Source: JBDOQU01 sp039839375 (GTDB lineage Bacteria; Pseudomonadota; Alphaproteobacteria; DSM-16000; Inquilinaceae). From it: a DNA stretch of 64,000 nt. Below the pieces are notes generated by a model that saw nothing but the letters and a program-made list of their open reading frames with translations, searched no databases and had not been told where the DNA came from. The position numbers and the translations under genes are program-made. The DNA lies in the NCBI RefSeq assembly GCF_039839375.1, contig NZ_JBDOQU010000001.1, positions 1 to 64,000 of the forward strand, written 5' to 3'. How positions within the stretch are numbered: the stretch's first letter is position 1; each line of letters starts with the position of its first letter. Below are positions 1 to 8,017 of the stretch, in pieces.

Positions 1-10
1 GAAAAGCCGC

Positions 11-48
11 CCGGTTTGGCGCGGGGCGGCCGCCCCGCGCCAAACCGG
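11..48. repeat. 38-bp perfect palindrome (no spacer)
   Basis: Positions 11-48 equal their own reverse complement over 38 bases: two 19-base arms beginning CCGGTTTGGC with no spacer. It is very GC-rich. As RNA it would form a long hairpin with a minimal loop, so it could act as a terminator-like or cruciform element. The gene it follows lies outside the window, so its role is open. Confidence 0.9.
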
Positions 49-62
49 CTCACGAACCCCAG

Positions 63-114
63 CCGGATTGACTGTCAGGAATGTATCCGGACTAACTGTC
101 AGGAATGTTCCCGG
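63..114. repeat. Two tandem 24-bp repeats
   Basis: Two adjacent 24-base units (63-86 and 87-110) match at 20 of 24 positions and are followed by a third CCGG (111-114). The shared core is ACTGTCAGGAATGT. Tandem cores like this can be binding sites or the remnant of a mobile-element end; nothing in the window decides between these. Confidence 0.75.
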
Positions 115-138
115 TTGCACATTCGAAGAGGAGGGGAC

Positions 139-243
139 TTGATCCGGCATCCATGCGGCGTCGATGGCCGCCGGGACCGGACCCGGCCCTGCACCGCCGG
201 CGAAGCGGCGAAGGCCCATGGATTCCCGATCAAGTCGGGAATG
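139..243. repeat. Dispersed intergenic repeat, copy 1 (inverted relative to 37.4-37.7 kb)
   Basis: This stretch reads GATCCGGCATCCATG, then the GGCGTCGATGG core, then CACCGCCGGCG, and ends with CCATGGATTCCCGATCAAG. The same order appears on the opposite strand at about 37415-37517 and 37622-37724. Downstream, 262-320 is a second repeat type (CTCATGGTCAGCCCGTCGAA, then CGACAAGCTCAAGGTGAGG) that recurs in part near 37069. Bases 1-344 hold only these repeats and no gene that I can support. Confidence 0.7.
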
Positions 244-344
244 ACCAACTACCAACAAACCTCATGGTCAGCCCGTCGAACCATGTCGGCACGCACCTTT
301 CGACAAGCTCAAGGTGAGGGGTGGCCAAAGCCTCCCCACCCCAA

Positions 345-1229
345 TCAGCTCGCCAGCTTCTCCTCGATCGCCGCGTTGCGGATCGCCTTCTGCAGCTTCT
401 CGAACGCCCGCACTTCGATCTGGCGCACCCGTTCCCGGCTGATGCCGTATTCCTGGGACAGGTCCTCCAGCGTCGTCGGGTTGTCCTGCAACCGGCGTTC
501 GGTGAGGATGTGGCGCTCCCGGTCGTTCAAATGCTTCATGGCGTTCTTCAGAAGCTGCCGGCGCTTGCCCAGCTCCTGCCGGTCGGCAAGCTGGACCTCC
601 TGGCTCTCGCCGTCATCGACCAGCCAGTCCTGCCACTCGCCCTCGCCATCCATGCGCAGGGGCGCGTTCAGGCTGTGGTCGGGGCTCGCCAGCCGGCGGT
701 TCATGTTGATGACGTCCTGCTCCGGCACGTCCAGCCGCGTCGCGATCTCCGTCACCGTCTCCGGCGGCAGGTCGCCCTCCTCGATCGCCTGAAGCTGGCC
801 CTTCAGCTTGCGCAAATTGAAGAACAGCTTCTTCTGCGCGGCCGTCGTGCCCATCTTCACCAGCGACCAGGAATGCAGGATATATTCCTGGATCGCGGCG
901 CGGATCCACCACATCGCATAGGTCGCCAGCCGGAAGCCGCGCTCCGGGTCGAAGCGCTTGACCGCCTGCATCATCCCGACATTGCCTTCGGAGATCAGTT
1001 CCGACAGCGGCAGGCCGTAGCCGCGATAGCCCATCGCGATCTTGGCGACCAGGCGCAGATGGCTGGTCACCAGCTTGTGGGCCGATTCCGTATCGTCATG
1101 CTCGCGCCAGGCCTTGGCCAGCATGTATTCCTCGCCCGGTTCCAGCATCGGGAACCGGCGAATTTCCTGCAAATATCGGCCAAGATTGCCTTCCGAACCG
1201 ACGGCGGGGAGGCTGGGGGCCTGTGCCAT
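345..1229 (-). CDS. rpoH: RNA polymerase heat-shock sigma factor RpoH (sigma-32)
   Basis: A sigma-70-family factor that directs RNA polymerase to heat-shock promoters (chaperones, proteases). The 294-residue product has region 2 at about residues 55-115 (core RLATYAMWWIRAAIQ), the diagnostic RpoH box QKKLFFNLRKLK at about 132-143, and a region-4 helix-turn-helix near the C-terminus (YGISRERVRQIEVRA). I start at the ATG at 1229 because the product then begins MAQAPSLPAV, close to the usual RpoH N-terminus, and because AGAGGATAGGA lies just upstream; an upstream in-frame ATG at 1271 would add 14 unlikely residues. Length is normal for the family. It reads in the same direction as the pseudouridine synthase gene behind it, with 156 bases between them. 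Confidence 0.95.
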   Translation of the reverse strand: MAQAPSLPAVGSEGNLGRYLQEIRRFPMLEPGEEYMLAKAWREHDDTESAHKLVTSHLRLVAKIAMGYRGYGLPLSELISEGNVGMMQAVKRFDPERGFRLATYAMWWIRAAIQEYILHSWSLVKMGTTAAQKKLFFNLRKLKGQLQAIEEGDLPPETVTEIATRLDVPEQDVINMNRRLASPDHSLNAPLRMDGEGEWQDWLVDDGESQEVQLADRQELGKRRQLLKNAMKHLNDRERHILTERRLQDNPTTLEDLSQEYGISRERVRQIEVRAFEKLQKAIRNAAIEEKLAS

Positions 1230-1385
1230 ATCCGTTCCTATCCTCTCTCTGACGCACGTACTCGATAACACTGCCTGGCCGACCTCGCGTCGCAGGTCCC
1301 GGCCGATGCCGGCGCTCTGAAGCCGGCGAAGTCATCTGTTGGGGAACACGACTTATAATAACCTAGTTCCACACTCAGGTATATA
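1230..1385 (-). promoter_or_regulatory. Probable rpoH upstream promoter region
   Basis: The gap between the pseudouridine synthase stop and rpoH contains a marked AT-rich patch (about 1348-1390) in an otherwise GC-rich setting. On the minus strand it reads GGAACTAGG, then TTATTATAAG, about 110 bases before the rpoH start. A TATAAT-like -10 can be drawn, but the -35 is weak, so the exact promoter is not assigned. Confidence 0.3.
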
Positions 1386-2360
1386 TTAATCCGCCCCGCG
1401 CAAAGCGCTTGTGAGCGTCGTCATATCCGCCGGCATCGGGCTGTCGAAATTCATCTTTTCCCCCGTCAGCGGGTGGACCAGCTTCAAATGCGCGGCATGC
1501 AACGCCTGGCGCGGGAAGGAGCGCATCACCGCCTTATCCGGCCCGTCTCCCCGAACGCCGCCGCCATAGGTTGGATCGCCGACGATCGGATGGCCGATTG
1601 AGGTCAGATGCACCCTGATCTGGTGGGTGCGCCCGGTCGCCAGCTCGCAGGCGACCAGCGCGGCCGACAGGCCCAGCGCCTCCCGCACCTCATAGAACGT
1701 CGTCGCTTCCTTCCCGTTGCGGGAGACGACCGCCATTTTCTTCCGGTCCCGGCCGCTGCGGCCAATCGCGCCCTCGATCACGCCTCTGCGGGGGGAGGGC
1801 ACGCCGCGCGTGACGGCGAGGTAGCTGCGCGACAGCGTCCGGTCCGCGAACTGGGCCGACAGCCCGGCATGGGCGGAATCGTTCTTCGCCACCACCATCA
1901 GCCCGCTGGTGTCCTTGTCCAGCCGGTGGACGATGCCCGGCCGGGCGACCCCGCCGATCCCCGACAGGCTGTCCCCGCAATGAGCCAGCAGCGCGTTGAC
2001 CAGCGTCCGGTCCGGGTTCCCCGCCGCCGGGTGGACGACCAGCCCCGCCGGCTTGTCCAGCACCAGGATCGCCTCGTCCTCGTAGACGACCGCCAGGTCC
2101 ATCGCCTGCGGCTCGGGCTCGGCGGCGACCGCCGGGGGCACCACGATGATGAAGCGCTGACCCGGTTTGACCCGCCGCGAGGCGTCGTCTATCGTCCCGC
2201 CGTCGCCGGCGACATGGCCCGACGCGATCAGCCCCTGAAGCCGGGCGCGCGAAAGGTCGGGCAGCGCCGCGGCCAGAATTTTGTCCAGCCTGCCCTCGCT
2301 CTCCGCGGTCACGTCCCGCCGGTCGGCCGGGCTTGCGTCATCTGCGGATCGGAACGGCAT
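1386..2360 (-). CDS. RluA/RluD-family 23S rRNA pseudouridine synthase
   Basis: Isomerises specific uridines of large-subunit rRNA to pseudouridine. The 324-residue product has an N-terminal S4 RNA-binding domain (about residues 18-80, RLDKILAAALPDLSRARLQ) followed by the RluA catalytic domain; the motif HRLDKDTSGL (residues 145-154) carries the catalytic Asp148, and RTHQIRVHL lies further on. I use the ATG at 2360 because the S4 domain then starts at about residue 18, as usual. A longer in-frame extension to 2747 is low-complexity antisense of the neighbouring gene and is rejected. Domain order fits RluD best, but RluC and RluA cannot be excluded. The start lies one base from the divergent gene's start. 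Confidence 0.9.
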   Translation of the reverse strand: MPFRSADDASPADRRDVTAESEGRLDKILAAALPDLSRARLQGLIASGHVAGDGGTIDDASRRVKPGQRFIIVVPPAVAAEPEPQAMDLAVVYEDEAILVLDKPAGLVVHPAAGNPDRTLVNALLAHCGDSLSGIGGVARPGIVHRLDKDTSGLMVVAKNDSAHAGLSAQFADRTLSRSYLAVTRGVPSPRRGVIEGAIGRSGRDRKKMAVVSRNGKEATTFYEVREALGLSAALVACELATGRTHQIRVHLTSIGHPIVGDPTYGGGVRGDGPDKAVMRSFPRQALHAAHLKLVHPLTGEKMNFDSPMPADMTTLTSALRGAD

Positions 2361-2361
2361 C

Positions 2362-2673
2362 GTGCGGGCTCTCAAATTCCTCGTCATCGCCATGGGCGTC
2401 GCCATCGTCGCCGGCTTTGCCCTGGTGGCGTACGAAGTGATACGCCGCAGCGGGGAACCCGTCGAGCCGCCCGTGGCGACAGCCGCTCCGGCAGGCGAAC
2501 CCTTCGCCTCGACGCTGGCGCTACCCGAAGGCGCGCGCATCGCCGGCATGGCGGGGGTAGGGGACCAACTGGTCGTCAATGTCGCCATGCCGGACGGGAC
2601 AGGCCGCGCCTTCTTCATCGATCCGGCGACCGGCGATGTTCTGGGAACGCTTGATATCACCGAAGCAGAATAG
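2362..2673 (+). CDS. Small membrane-anchored protein, DUF6476-like
   Basis: A 103-residue protein from a GTG start (VRALKFLVIAMG...), with one transmembrane helix at about residues 4-24 and a short soluble domain that ends PATGDVLGTLDI. This pattern and its position divergent to an RluD-type gene match a small family of alphaproteobacterial proteins that I recall as DUF6476; function unknown. GTG 2362 keeps the basic RALK before the helix; ATG 2392 would cut into the helix, and an upstream ATG at 2281 adds an antisense-like sequence. Product name from memory, start moderately sure. Confidence 0.7.
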   Translation: MRALKFLVIAMGVAIVAGFALVAYEVIRRSGEPVEPPVATAAPAGEPFASTLALPEGARIAGMAGVGDQLVVNVAMPDGTGRAFFIDPATGDVLGTLDITEAE

Positions 2674-2727
2674 CCCTTCGAATACGGCCGCGCCGTGACG
2701 CGGCTCACCATCTGATGGACGGAAACA

Positions 2728-3771
2728 ATGGATTTCAGAAGCGACAATGTGGCCGGCGCGGCGCCGGAGATCCTGAAGGCCCTGACCGAAGGGGCCGCCG
2801 GCGCGGTCTCGTCCTACGGGGCCGATCCGGTCACCGAGAGGCTTTCGGAGAAGATGTCGGCGCTGTTCGGCAGAGAGGTCGCGACCTTCCCCGTCGCCAC
2901 CGGCACCGCCGCCAATTCGCTGGCGCTCTCCGCCCTCTGCCCGCCCTACGGTTCCGTCTACTGCCACCGCGACGCGCATATCCAGGTCGATGAATGCGGC
3001 GCGCCGGAATTCTACACCGGCGGCGCCAAACTTGTTCTGCTCGACGGCCCGCACGGCAAGATCGAGCCGGACCGGCTGACCGCCGCTCTGGCGCAAAGCG
3101 GGCAGGGCGAGGTCCACCACGTCCAGCCCGCCGCCCTCAGCCTGACCCAGGCGACGGAGGCCGGCACGATCTACCGGCCGGACGAGGTCGCAGCCCTGTC
3201 GGAAATCGCCCACACCCATGGCATGGCGGTCCATATGGATGGCGCGCGCTTCGCCAACGCGGTGGCGCATCTCGACTGCGATCCCGCCGATCTCACCTGG
3301 CGCGCCGGTGTCGACGCGCTGTCCTTCGGGGCCACCAAGAATGGCTGCATGGCGGCCGAGGCGGTGGTCTTCTTCGATCCGGAGAAGGCGCGGGACTTCG
3401 CCTTCCGGCGCAAGCGGGCGGGGCACCTCTTCTCCAAATCGCGCTTCCTGTCGCTCCAGCTCGACGCCTATCTGGAGGACGGGTTGTGGCTGCGGCTGGC
3501 GTCCCACGCCAACGCCCAGGCGGTCCGGCTGGCCGAAGGCCTCTCCGCGCTCCCCGGCCTGGAACTGGCCCATCCGGTGGAGGCGAACGAGATCTTCGTC
3601 ACCCTGCCGGCCCCGGTCGCCGAGGGGCTGGAGGAAGCCGGCTTCCGCTTCTACCGCTGGCCCGACGGAACCGCCCGGCTTGTAATGTCCTTCGCCGCCG
3701 ACCCCGCCCATATCGACGCCTTCCTCGACACGGCCGGCACGCTCGTGGGACGGGAACGGCTACGCGCCTGA
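2728..3771 (+). CDS. ltaE: Low-specificity L-threonine aldolase
   Basis: A fold-type I PLP enzyme that cleaves L-threonine or L-allo-threonine to glycine and acetaldehyde. The 347-residue product opens with FRSDN, typical of the family. The PLP lysine is Lys204 in SFGATKNG, and the cofactor Asp and Arg are in HMDGAR (Asp171, Arg174). Length is normal (about 340-350). It stands alone; the next gene is convergent. Related beta-hydroxyamino-acid aldolases (phenylserine or threonine type) have the same motifs, so the natural substrate is not fixed by sequence. Confidence 0.9.
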   Translation: MDFRSDNVAGAAPEILKALTEGAAGAVSSYGADPVTERLSEKMSALFGREVATFPVATGTAANSLALSALCPPYGSVYCHRDAHIQVDECGAPEFYTGGAKLVLLDGPHGKIEPDRLTAALAQSGQGEVHHVQPAALSLTQATEAGTIYRPDEVAALSEIAHTHGMAVHMDGARFANAVAHLDCDPADLTWRAGVDALSFGATKNGCMAAEAVVFFDPEKARDFAFRRKRAGHLFSKSRFLSLQLDAYLEDGLWLRLASHANAQAVRLAEGLSALPGLELAHPVEANEIFVTLPAPVAEGLEEAGFRFYRWPDGTARLVMSFAADPAHIDAFLDTAGTLVGRERLRA

Positions 3772-3807
3772 TACTGGATCAAGCCCCTAGGCGCTAACTT
3801 TGATCGT

Positions 3808-3950
3808 AATTTCCCCTCTCCTGCTTCGCGGGAGAGGGAGGGGCCCGCCGCGAAGCGGTGGGAGGGTGAGGGTGGCTCTGACGCTCACCGCCTCAAGCCC
3901 AGCATGACATTGTTTTTGTTGGTCATTCTGGACCTGATCCAGAATCCATA
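3808..3950. repeat. REP-like hairpin and dispersed-repeat fragment in convergent intergenic gap
   Basis: Between the convergent aldolase and methyltransferase genes lies a GC-rich hairpin (CCCTCTCC ... GGAGAGGG, about 3813-3840), then GAAGCGGTGGGAGGGTGAGGG. It belongs to the same family as the elements at 10.4, 22.0-22.2 and 37.8-38.0 kb. At 3918-3950 there is a tip of the 'GTCATT...GAATCCATAGG' repeat. The position suits a bidirectional transcription end. Confidence 0.6.
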
Positions 3951-3990
3951 GGCCCCGACCGCCCCACCGACGGCAAAAGGCCGGGCACGG

Positions 3991-4734
3991 TCACGCCGAC
4001 CCAGACCGCGCGTGAACATCCCCCGACCGCGTCTCCCGCCCCAGCCGCTCCGCCATGGCCGCCGCGTCCACCCAGTCGGGAAAGGCGAAGCCCGCCTTCT
4101 CCCCGCGCATCAGATTGTACCGGTGCGGCCCCAGCGCCTCCAGCCGGTCGAGGCACGCCCGTGCGGCCTCTGGCGCGGCCGGCAGCGCCTCGAAACTGAG
4201 ATGGGGCAGGGCGCGGCCCAGCCCCGCCAGAGCCGCCGCCTCGGACCCCTCCACGTCGATCTTCACGAAGGCCGGAAGCCCGTGCCGTGCGATCAGCGCG
4301 TCCAGCGTCGTCACCGGGATCTCCACTTCATCGTCCCACCGCACCCGCGCGAAGCCGGGATCGCGGGAGACGGTTTCCATCCATCCCGCATCCATCGTCG
4401 CGACGGTCGGATTCCACCGGCTGATCCGCAAACTGGCCCGCCCGGCCTTCGCCCCGATCGCCTCGCCTGAGATCGTGACTTCCGGACGCCCGCCATAAAG
4501 CCGCTCCAGCACCGCCCGGCAGGAAGGCTGCGGCTCCAGCGCCACCACCCGCGCTCCGGCCGCCAGCGCCGCCCGCACCCGATGCCCGACATGGGCGCCG
4601 ATATCGACATAGAGGTCGCCCGGCTTCAGGAACCCGGCATAGAACCGCGCCAGCCGCTCCCGGCGGCCGGGAATGCCGTAATAGATCGCCATCGACCGCG
4701 CGATGCCGGCGGCGGTCAGGAGAGCCGGCCTCAT
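3991..4734 (-). CDS. FkbM-family SAM-dependent methyltransferase
   Basis: A 247-residue class I methyltransferase. SAM-binding motif I is YVDIGAHVGHR (about residues 42-52), followed by ARVVALEPQ, and the FkbM-type KIDVEGSE appears in the middle. FkbM enzymes O-methylate sugars, polyketides or lipids; the substrate here is unknown. Its ATG overlaps the stop of the CDP-alcohol phosphotransferase gene by 4 bases (ATGA), so the two are translationally coupled and probably act on the same lipid or polyol product. Confidence 0.8.
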   Translation of the reverse strand: MRPALLTAAGIARSMAIYYGIPGRRERLARFYAGFLKPGDLYVDIGAHVGHRVRAALAAGARVVALEPQPSCRAVLERLYGGRPEVTISGEAIGAKAGRASLRISRWNPTVATMDAGWMETVSRDPGFARVRWDDEVEIPVTTLDALIARHGLPAFVKIDVEGSEAAALAGLGRALPHLSFEALPAAPEAARACLDRLEALGPHRYNLMRGEKAGFAFPDWVDAAAMAERLGRETRSGDVHARSGSA

Positions 4735-5498
4735 GCCATTCGCCGCCCCGGCTGCCGCCCCGGCCGGTTACGGATAAGCCACCCCACATCCCCGGCGAAG
4801 GAGAGGGCCAGCAGCCCCAGCGCCCCCGCCGCCAGCGTCGCCGCGACCGCGTCGGGAACAGGCGGGACGAAGACCAGCGCCAGCGCCAGCCCCTGCGCCA
4901 CGCAGACCGCCTTCCGCCGGAACCGCGGCGGCAGCGGTGCATCCATCCAGGGCAGGGCATAGGCCGTCGCGACGAAGCCATAGCGCATCAGCCCGATCAG
5001 CAGGACCCACGGCCCCGCCCGCCCGGCCTCCCAGGCCAGCAGCGACAGGACCAGCAGCAGCAGCGCGTCGACCTCCATGTCGAACCGCGCCCCGAAGGCG
5101 GAGACGGTCCGCTGCCAGCGGGCGAGCCAGCCGTCGATCCCGTCCAGCAGCAGGGCAAGGAAAGCCGCGCCCGCGATCCACCATCCCACGATCCCGATCT
5201 CCGGCCCCGTGCAGATCAGCCCGGCCAGCCACGCGGCGATCAGCCCGCGCCCCAGCGTGACGGCGTTGGCCGCGCCGAACGGGCCAAGGCTCCCGAGCCG
5301 TCGATGGAACCAGACCATCAGCCCGACCACGACCGCGAACGCCCCAAGCGCTGGCAGCGCGGTATAGGAGAACGGCCCGCCCGCCAGTTCCGTCAGCGCC
5401 ACGGCCCCCGCCATCACGGCCCCCGCCGCTGCGACCGGCAACAGGAAGCCGGGAACGCGCGGCGCGGCGGGGGGCAGGGATGAGGCGGGAACCGTCAT
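4731..5498 (-). CDS. CDP-alcohol phosphatidyltransferase family membrane protein
   Basis: A 255-residue integral membrane enzyme of phospholipid or related synthesis that transfers a CDP-activated alcohol. The full catalytic signature is present: Asp119, Asp122, Gly123, Ala126, Arg127, Gly136, Asp140 and Asp144 (DGIDGWLAR ... GARFDMEVD). About six hydrophobic segments surround it (for example 20-40, 47-64, 85-118, 145-165). The acceptor alcohol is not clear. It is first gene of a two-gene unit with the FkbM methyltransferase. Confidence 0.85.
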   Translation of the reverse strand: MTVPASSLPPAAPRVPGFLLPVAAAGAVMAGAVALTELAGGPFSYTALPALGAFAVVVGLMVWFHRRLGSLGPFGAANAVTLGRGLIAAWLAGLICTGPEIGIVGWWIAGAAFLALLLDGIDGWLARWQRTVSAFGARFDMEVDALLLLVLSLLAWEAGRAGPWVLLIGLMRYGFVATAYALPWMDAPLPPRFRRKAVCVAQGLALALVFVPPVPDAVAATLAAGALGLLALSFAGDVGWLIRNRPGRQPGRRMA

Positions 5499-5620
5499 GA
5501 CCCTATGAAATCGCCCGATTGCGGCTTTCGTAAAGCCCCTCCCATCACGATCGCGCGAGCGAAGAAGAATTACGCCGCCAACCGCCGTCCGCCGTCGGGC
5601 TGAAAGAAGGGAAAAACCCC

Positions 5621-5649
5621 TTGCACGCGCCCGGCCCCTAGGCTACCTA
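5621..5649 (+). promoter_or_regulatory. Predicted promoter of tRNA-Glu
   Basis: TTGCAC at 5621-5626 and TACCTA at 5644-5649 are separated by 17 bases, and the mature tRNA starts 13 bases further on. This is a reasonable sigma-70-type arrangement for a stable RNA gene. Confidence 0.5.
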
Positions 5650-5662
5650 GACGCGCCTCCGC

Positions 5663-5738
5663 GTCCCCTTCGTCTAGAGGCCTAGGACACCGCCCTTTCA
5701 CGGCGGCAACACGGGTTCGAATCCCGTAGGGGACGCCA
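5663..5738 (+). tRNA. tRNA-Glu (anticodon TTC)
   Basis: A complete 76-base cloverleaf with encoded CCA. The acceptor stem pairs GTCCCCT (5663-5669) with AGGGGAC (5728-5734), G5735 is the discriminator and CCA follows. The anticodon stem CCGCC/GGCGG (5690-5694, 5702-5706) closes the loop CTTTCAC with anticodon TTC at 5697-5699, which reads GAA/GAG. The T arm is ACGGG-TTCGAAT-CCCGT. The sequence changes character just downstream (lower GC, accessory genes), as often seen where tRNA genes are integration sites, but I find no second copy of the tRNA 3' end at the far side. Confidence 0.97.
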
Positions 5739-5787
5739 AGATTTCCGGCAAGGCCGCGATTCTCCCCGAACACCATCAAAATTTGAA

Positions 5788-5815
5788 GTCATTTCCGACT
5801 TGATCGGGAATCCAT
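5788..5815. repeat. Fragment of the dispersed GTCATT...GAATCCAT repeat
   Basis: This short imperfect inverted repeat (GTCATTTCCGACTTGATCGG followed by GAATCCAT) matches the terminal part of the repeat copies at 139-243 and 37.4-37.7 kb. Confidence 0.5.
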
Positions 5816-5905
5816 TGATGCTCAGTTCAGCATTTGCTCAGATTCTGTCTTCGCGATAACTGATATCTGCTGAGTGGCATCTGATTGTTTTCCGCGCAAG
5901 CGGCC

Positions 5906-6697
5906 TCAGCTTGTGAGAGAATCCCACTGATCATCAGCCCAATGAGCAAATCGTAAAAGGCGCCCGACCGCTTCAAACGCTTCAAATTCTGCAATCACGG
6001 AAGCTGTCCCGTGAGCTGCGTCGTTACGCCAATAGCTGATAAGCCCAATAAATGTGTCGATCTGTCTTTCCACATGAGGTTTGGCACTCGGGGCGACTAT
6101 TCTACGCACCGCTTGAGTGCCATGGCTTCCTTTGTACTTCCTGAGTACCTCTGCCTCATCGCCAGATATAGAAATTGCTAAAGCTATCAAAATTGATTCA
6201 GCTGCCGCACCAGCCATGACGCACGCGGCGAGATAGGCAGTGGAGTGGTAGCATTTTATAGATTCTTGGGCGCGTTGATGAAAGCCAGAACCGAACCTTG
6301 CCTCAAAGCGCCCGAGAAGCTGTCCCAGTTTTGTAGGTTCGATTGGAATAAATTGAAATGGATTGGTGTCGTTAAGCCATTTTCGGCCAACAGGAGTGTA
6401 AGAATAGCCGTTGCCGGCTTGCCCATCATCAGTGATCTGCCTACCCGCTTTGCTAATGCCCGGACGGAGAATGCCTCGCCTGCACAACTCCCATGCCGCC
6501 GCATAGAAAACCGGAGAAAATTCCAATCCTTTTGACGAAATCTCACGCCCATATTGATGGGTATTCAATCCATTGGCGGATGCATAGGCAAGCTCATAAA
6601 TCTGTGGAAGATAAACATCATACCCATAACTTCGATATTTATCGGGATTTTCTTTTAGCTTCTCACAGAGAAAAGCTAGCGCGTCATCCACATTCAT
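5906..6697 (-). CDS. Uncharacterised protein with C-terminal HEPN-like domain
   Basis: A 263-residue protein that I do not recognise by name. The N-terminal half is mixed and contains a winged-helix-like patch (about residues 70-110, ELCRRGILRPG ... YTPVGRKWL). The C-terminal half (about 140-263) is helical and ends with YWRNDAAHG, where Arg224 and His229 form the R-x4-H pattern of HEPN ribonuclease-like domains; DUF4145-type proteins look similar. HEPN domains are frequent in toxin and anti-phage proteins, so a defence role is possible but inferred. Base composition is clearly more AT-rich than the flanking housekeeping genes. The WYL-TerB-like gene lies 36 bases upstream on the same strand, so the two are probably one operon. 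Confidence 0.65.
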   Translation of the reverse strand: MNVDDALAFLCEKLKENPDKYRSYGYDVYLPQIYELAYASANGLNTHQYGREISSKGLEFSPVFYAAAWELCRRGILRPGISKAGRQITDDGQAGNGYSYTPVGRKWLNDTNPFQFIPIEPTKLGQLLGRFEARFGSGFHQRAQESIKCYHSTAYLAACVMAGAAAESILIALAISISGDEAEVLRKYKGSHGTQAVRRIVAPSAKPHVERQIDTFIGLISYWRNDAAHGTASVIAEFEAFEAVGRLLRFAHWADDQWDSLTS

Positions 6698-6733
6698 TAA
6701 TTTATTCCATTAAATAAATAACTTATGGGAGAG

Positions 6734-7663
6734 TTAGGTGGGTAGAAGTTTGGTGGTTTCTAGCCGTTGCTGAAGGTCAAGCAAGACATTAAATTCATTT
6801 TCGTCCTGAACACCATCGACATTCACCAAAGTGATTGCATGACGTAGGAGAAGTTTCTGATCAACAACCGGCTCTAGTTCCAACTTCTTGACGCATTTTT
6901 CAAGAACATGAACGTTGGGAAACTGGCGACGCAGATGGCTGACGAGGGCACCGCGATCATCTTCTGACATCTCTAAGCCTACTGCCTCAGCTTTACGACC
7001 AATATACTGAAGAATTACCTCAATTTCTTCTGGATGAAGAAATCCGTCAGTTCTTGCCAAAGCTGCTAATACCCGTAGGCCATCGCGGGCAATTCGGCGA
7101 TGCGCCGCCCCCGGTTTCTCGACGCTGTTCGTCGTTGCAGACCCAGGTGCTGAATGAGTGGTCGTGAAGCTACGTTGAGGCCATACTACCCGTAGTTCTT
7201 CCGCAAAAAATGTCTCCGGTTGGTGAACTACCCCATCAAGATCGATGATGGTTTGGACGCGATCAAACCGGAATGTCCGCTTTGCTTTCCGCTCATGACA
7301 CAGGCAATAAAGATACCTGCGTCCTCCGTCGACCTCATAAAGGTGGTGCAGAGTAATACGGCGGCGTGAAGACGCTCCTTTCGAATCTTTATATTCAATT
7401 GCGAAGGTTACTCCCCATAAATCTTCATCAATCCGCTTGATATCCTCCCTTCCAAAAATTCCACTTTTACGGGATGGGGATTTTTTCTCTTCTTCGTATA
7501 GGTCAATCTCGTCTTCGTAAAATTCATCTAAGTCAATGTCGAGAAGCAACTCCTCATCATCTTCAGTATCAAGGCCGGCTGCCGCGAAGGTATGTGCCAT
7601 TCGCGGTTGCGTTGCTTCGGTTCGATGGAATAGCGCTGTTAGTGCGGATAGAATTTGAATCAT
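6734..7663 (-). CDS. WYL-like / TerB-like domain protein
   Basis: A 309-residue protein with three parts. Residues about 35-65 are extremely acidic (DTEDDEELLLDIDLDEFYED). Residues about 80-150 are a compact beta-rich segment with WGVTFAIEYKDSKG and HHLYEVDGGRRYLYCLCHER, which resembles WYL ligand-sensor domains. Residues about 185-305 are an all-helical TerB-like domain with two repeats ending in acidic Asp-Gly loops (ALARTDGFLHPEE and LVNVDGVQDENE), as in tellurite-resistance TerB proteins. WYL and TerB modules are common in stress and phage-defence loci. It sits directly upstream of the HEPN-like gene in the island after tRNA-Glu. Domain assignments are by eye. Confidence 0.65.
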   Translation of the reverse strand: MIQILSALTALFHRTEATQPRMAHTFAAAGLDTEDDEELLLDIDLDEFYEDEIDLYEEEKKSPSRKSGIFGREDIKRIDEDLWGVTFAIEYKDSKGASSRRRITLHHLYEVDGGRRYLYCLCHERKAKRTFRFDRVQTIIDLDGVVHQPETFFAEELRVVWPQRSFTTTHSAPGSATTNSVEKPGAAHRRIARDGLRVLAALARTDGFLHPEEIEVILQYIGRKAEAVGLEMSEDDRGALVSHLRRQFPNVHVLEKCVKKLELEPVVDQKLLLRHAITLVNVDGVQDENEFNVLLDLQQRLETTKLLPT

Positions 7664-7820
7664 GGAGCGCCCCCTCCCGAGAAGTTACTAAAGTGCAATC
7701 TAAAGCAGGTGTAGGGTCGTAATCTACAACTCTTCGCTGCTACCGGGTCTCCTGACCATGGCGATAGGGAGCCGTCGTCCTGCAGATTTCAGCTGCTTCT
7801 GGCGTCGCTTTCGTGCAGCT

Positions 7821-8009
7821 TTAGCGGCTCGATGAATCTATCGGCCAGCGGATGCTTTCGTAGGCGTCCACCAGAATGCCGAGAACCTCCAGCCGGTTAT
7901 GTTCGGAGGTGCCGGGTTCAGCGTTCCACAATGCCGTGATCTCCTCGATCGCGGCGCTATGGTCGTCTTCCGTCCGGATGGGCTTGAGAGTGGGCATGAG
8001 CGAATTCAT
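7821..8009 (-). pseudogene. Truncated HigA-type antitoxin fragment
   Basis: The 62-residue product starts MNSLMPTLKPIRTEDD and runs to SIRWPIDSSSR. This matches the N-terminal part of HigA/COG5499 antitoxins, in which a DNA-binding XRE domain should follow 'PIDPPDP'; here the frame stops and no XRE domain follows before 7664. A good ribosome binding site (GAGAGG) precedes the ATG at 8009. I read it as a decayed gene. Bases 7664-7820 hold nothing else I can support. Confidence 0.6.
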
Positions 8010-8017
8010 CCAACCTC

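Noticed and set aside
5570..5779. 69-codon frame across tRNA-Glu on the minus strand
   Set aside because: It runs through the tRNA gene and has no RBS or family resemblance.
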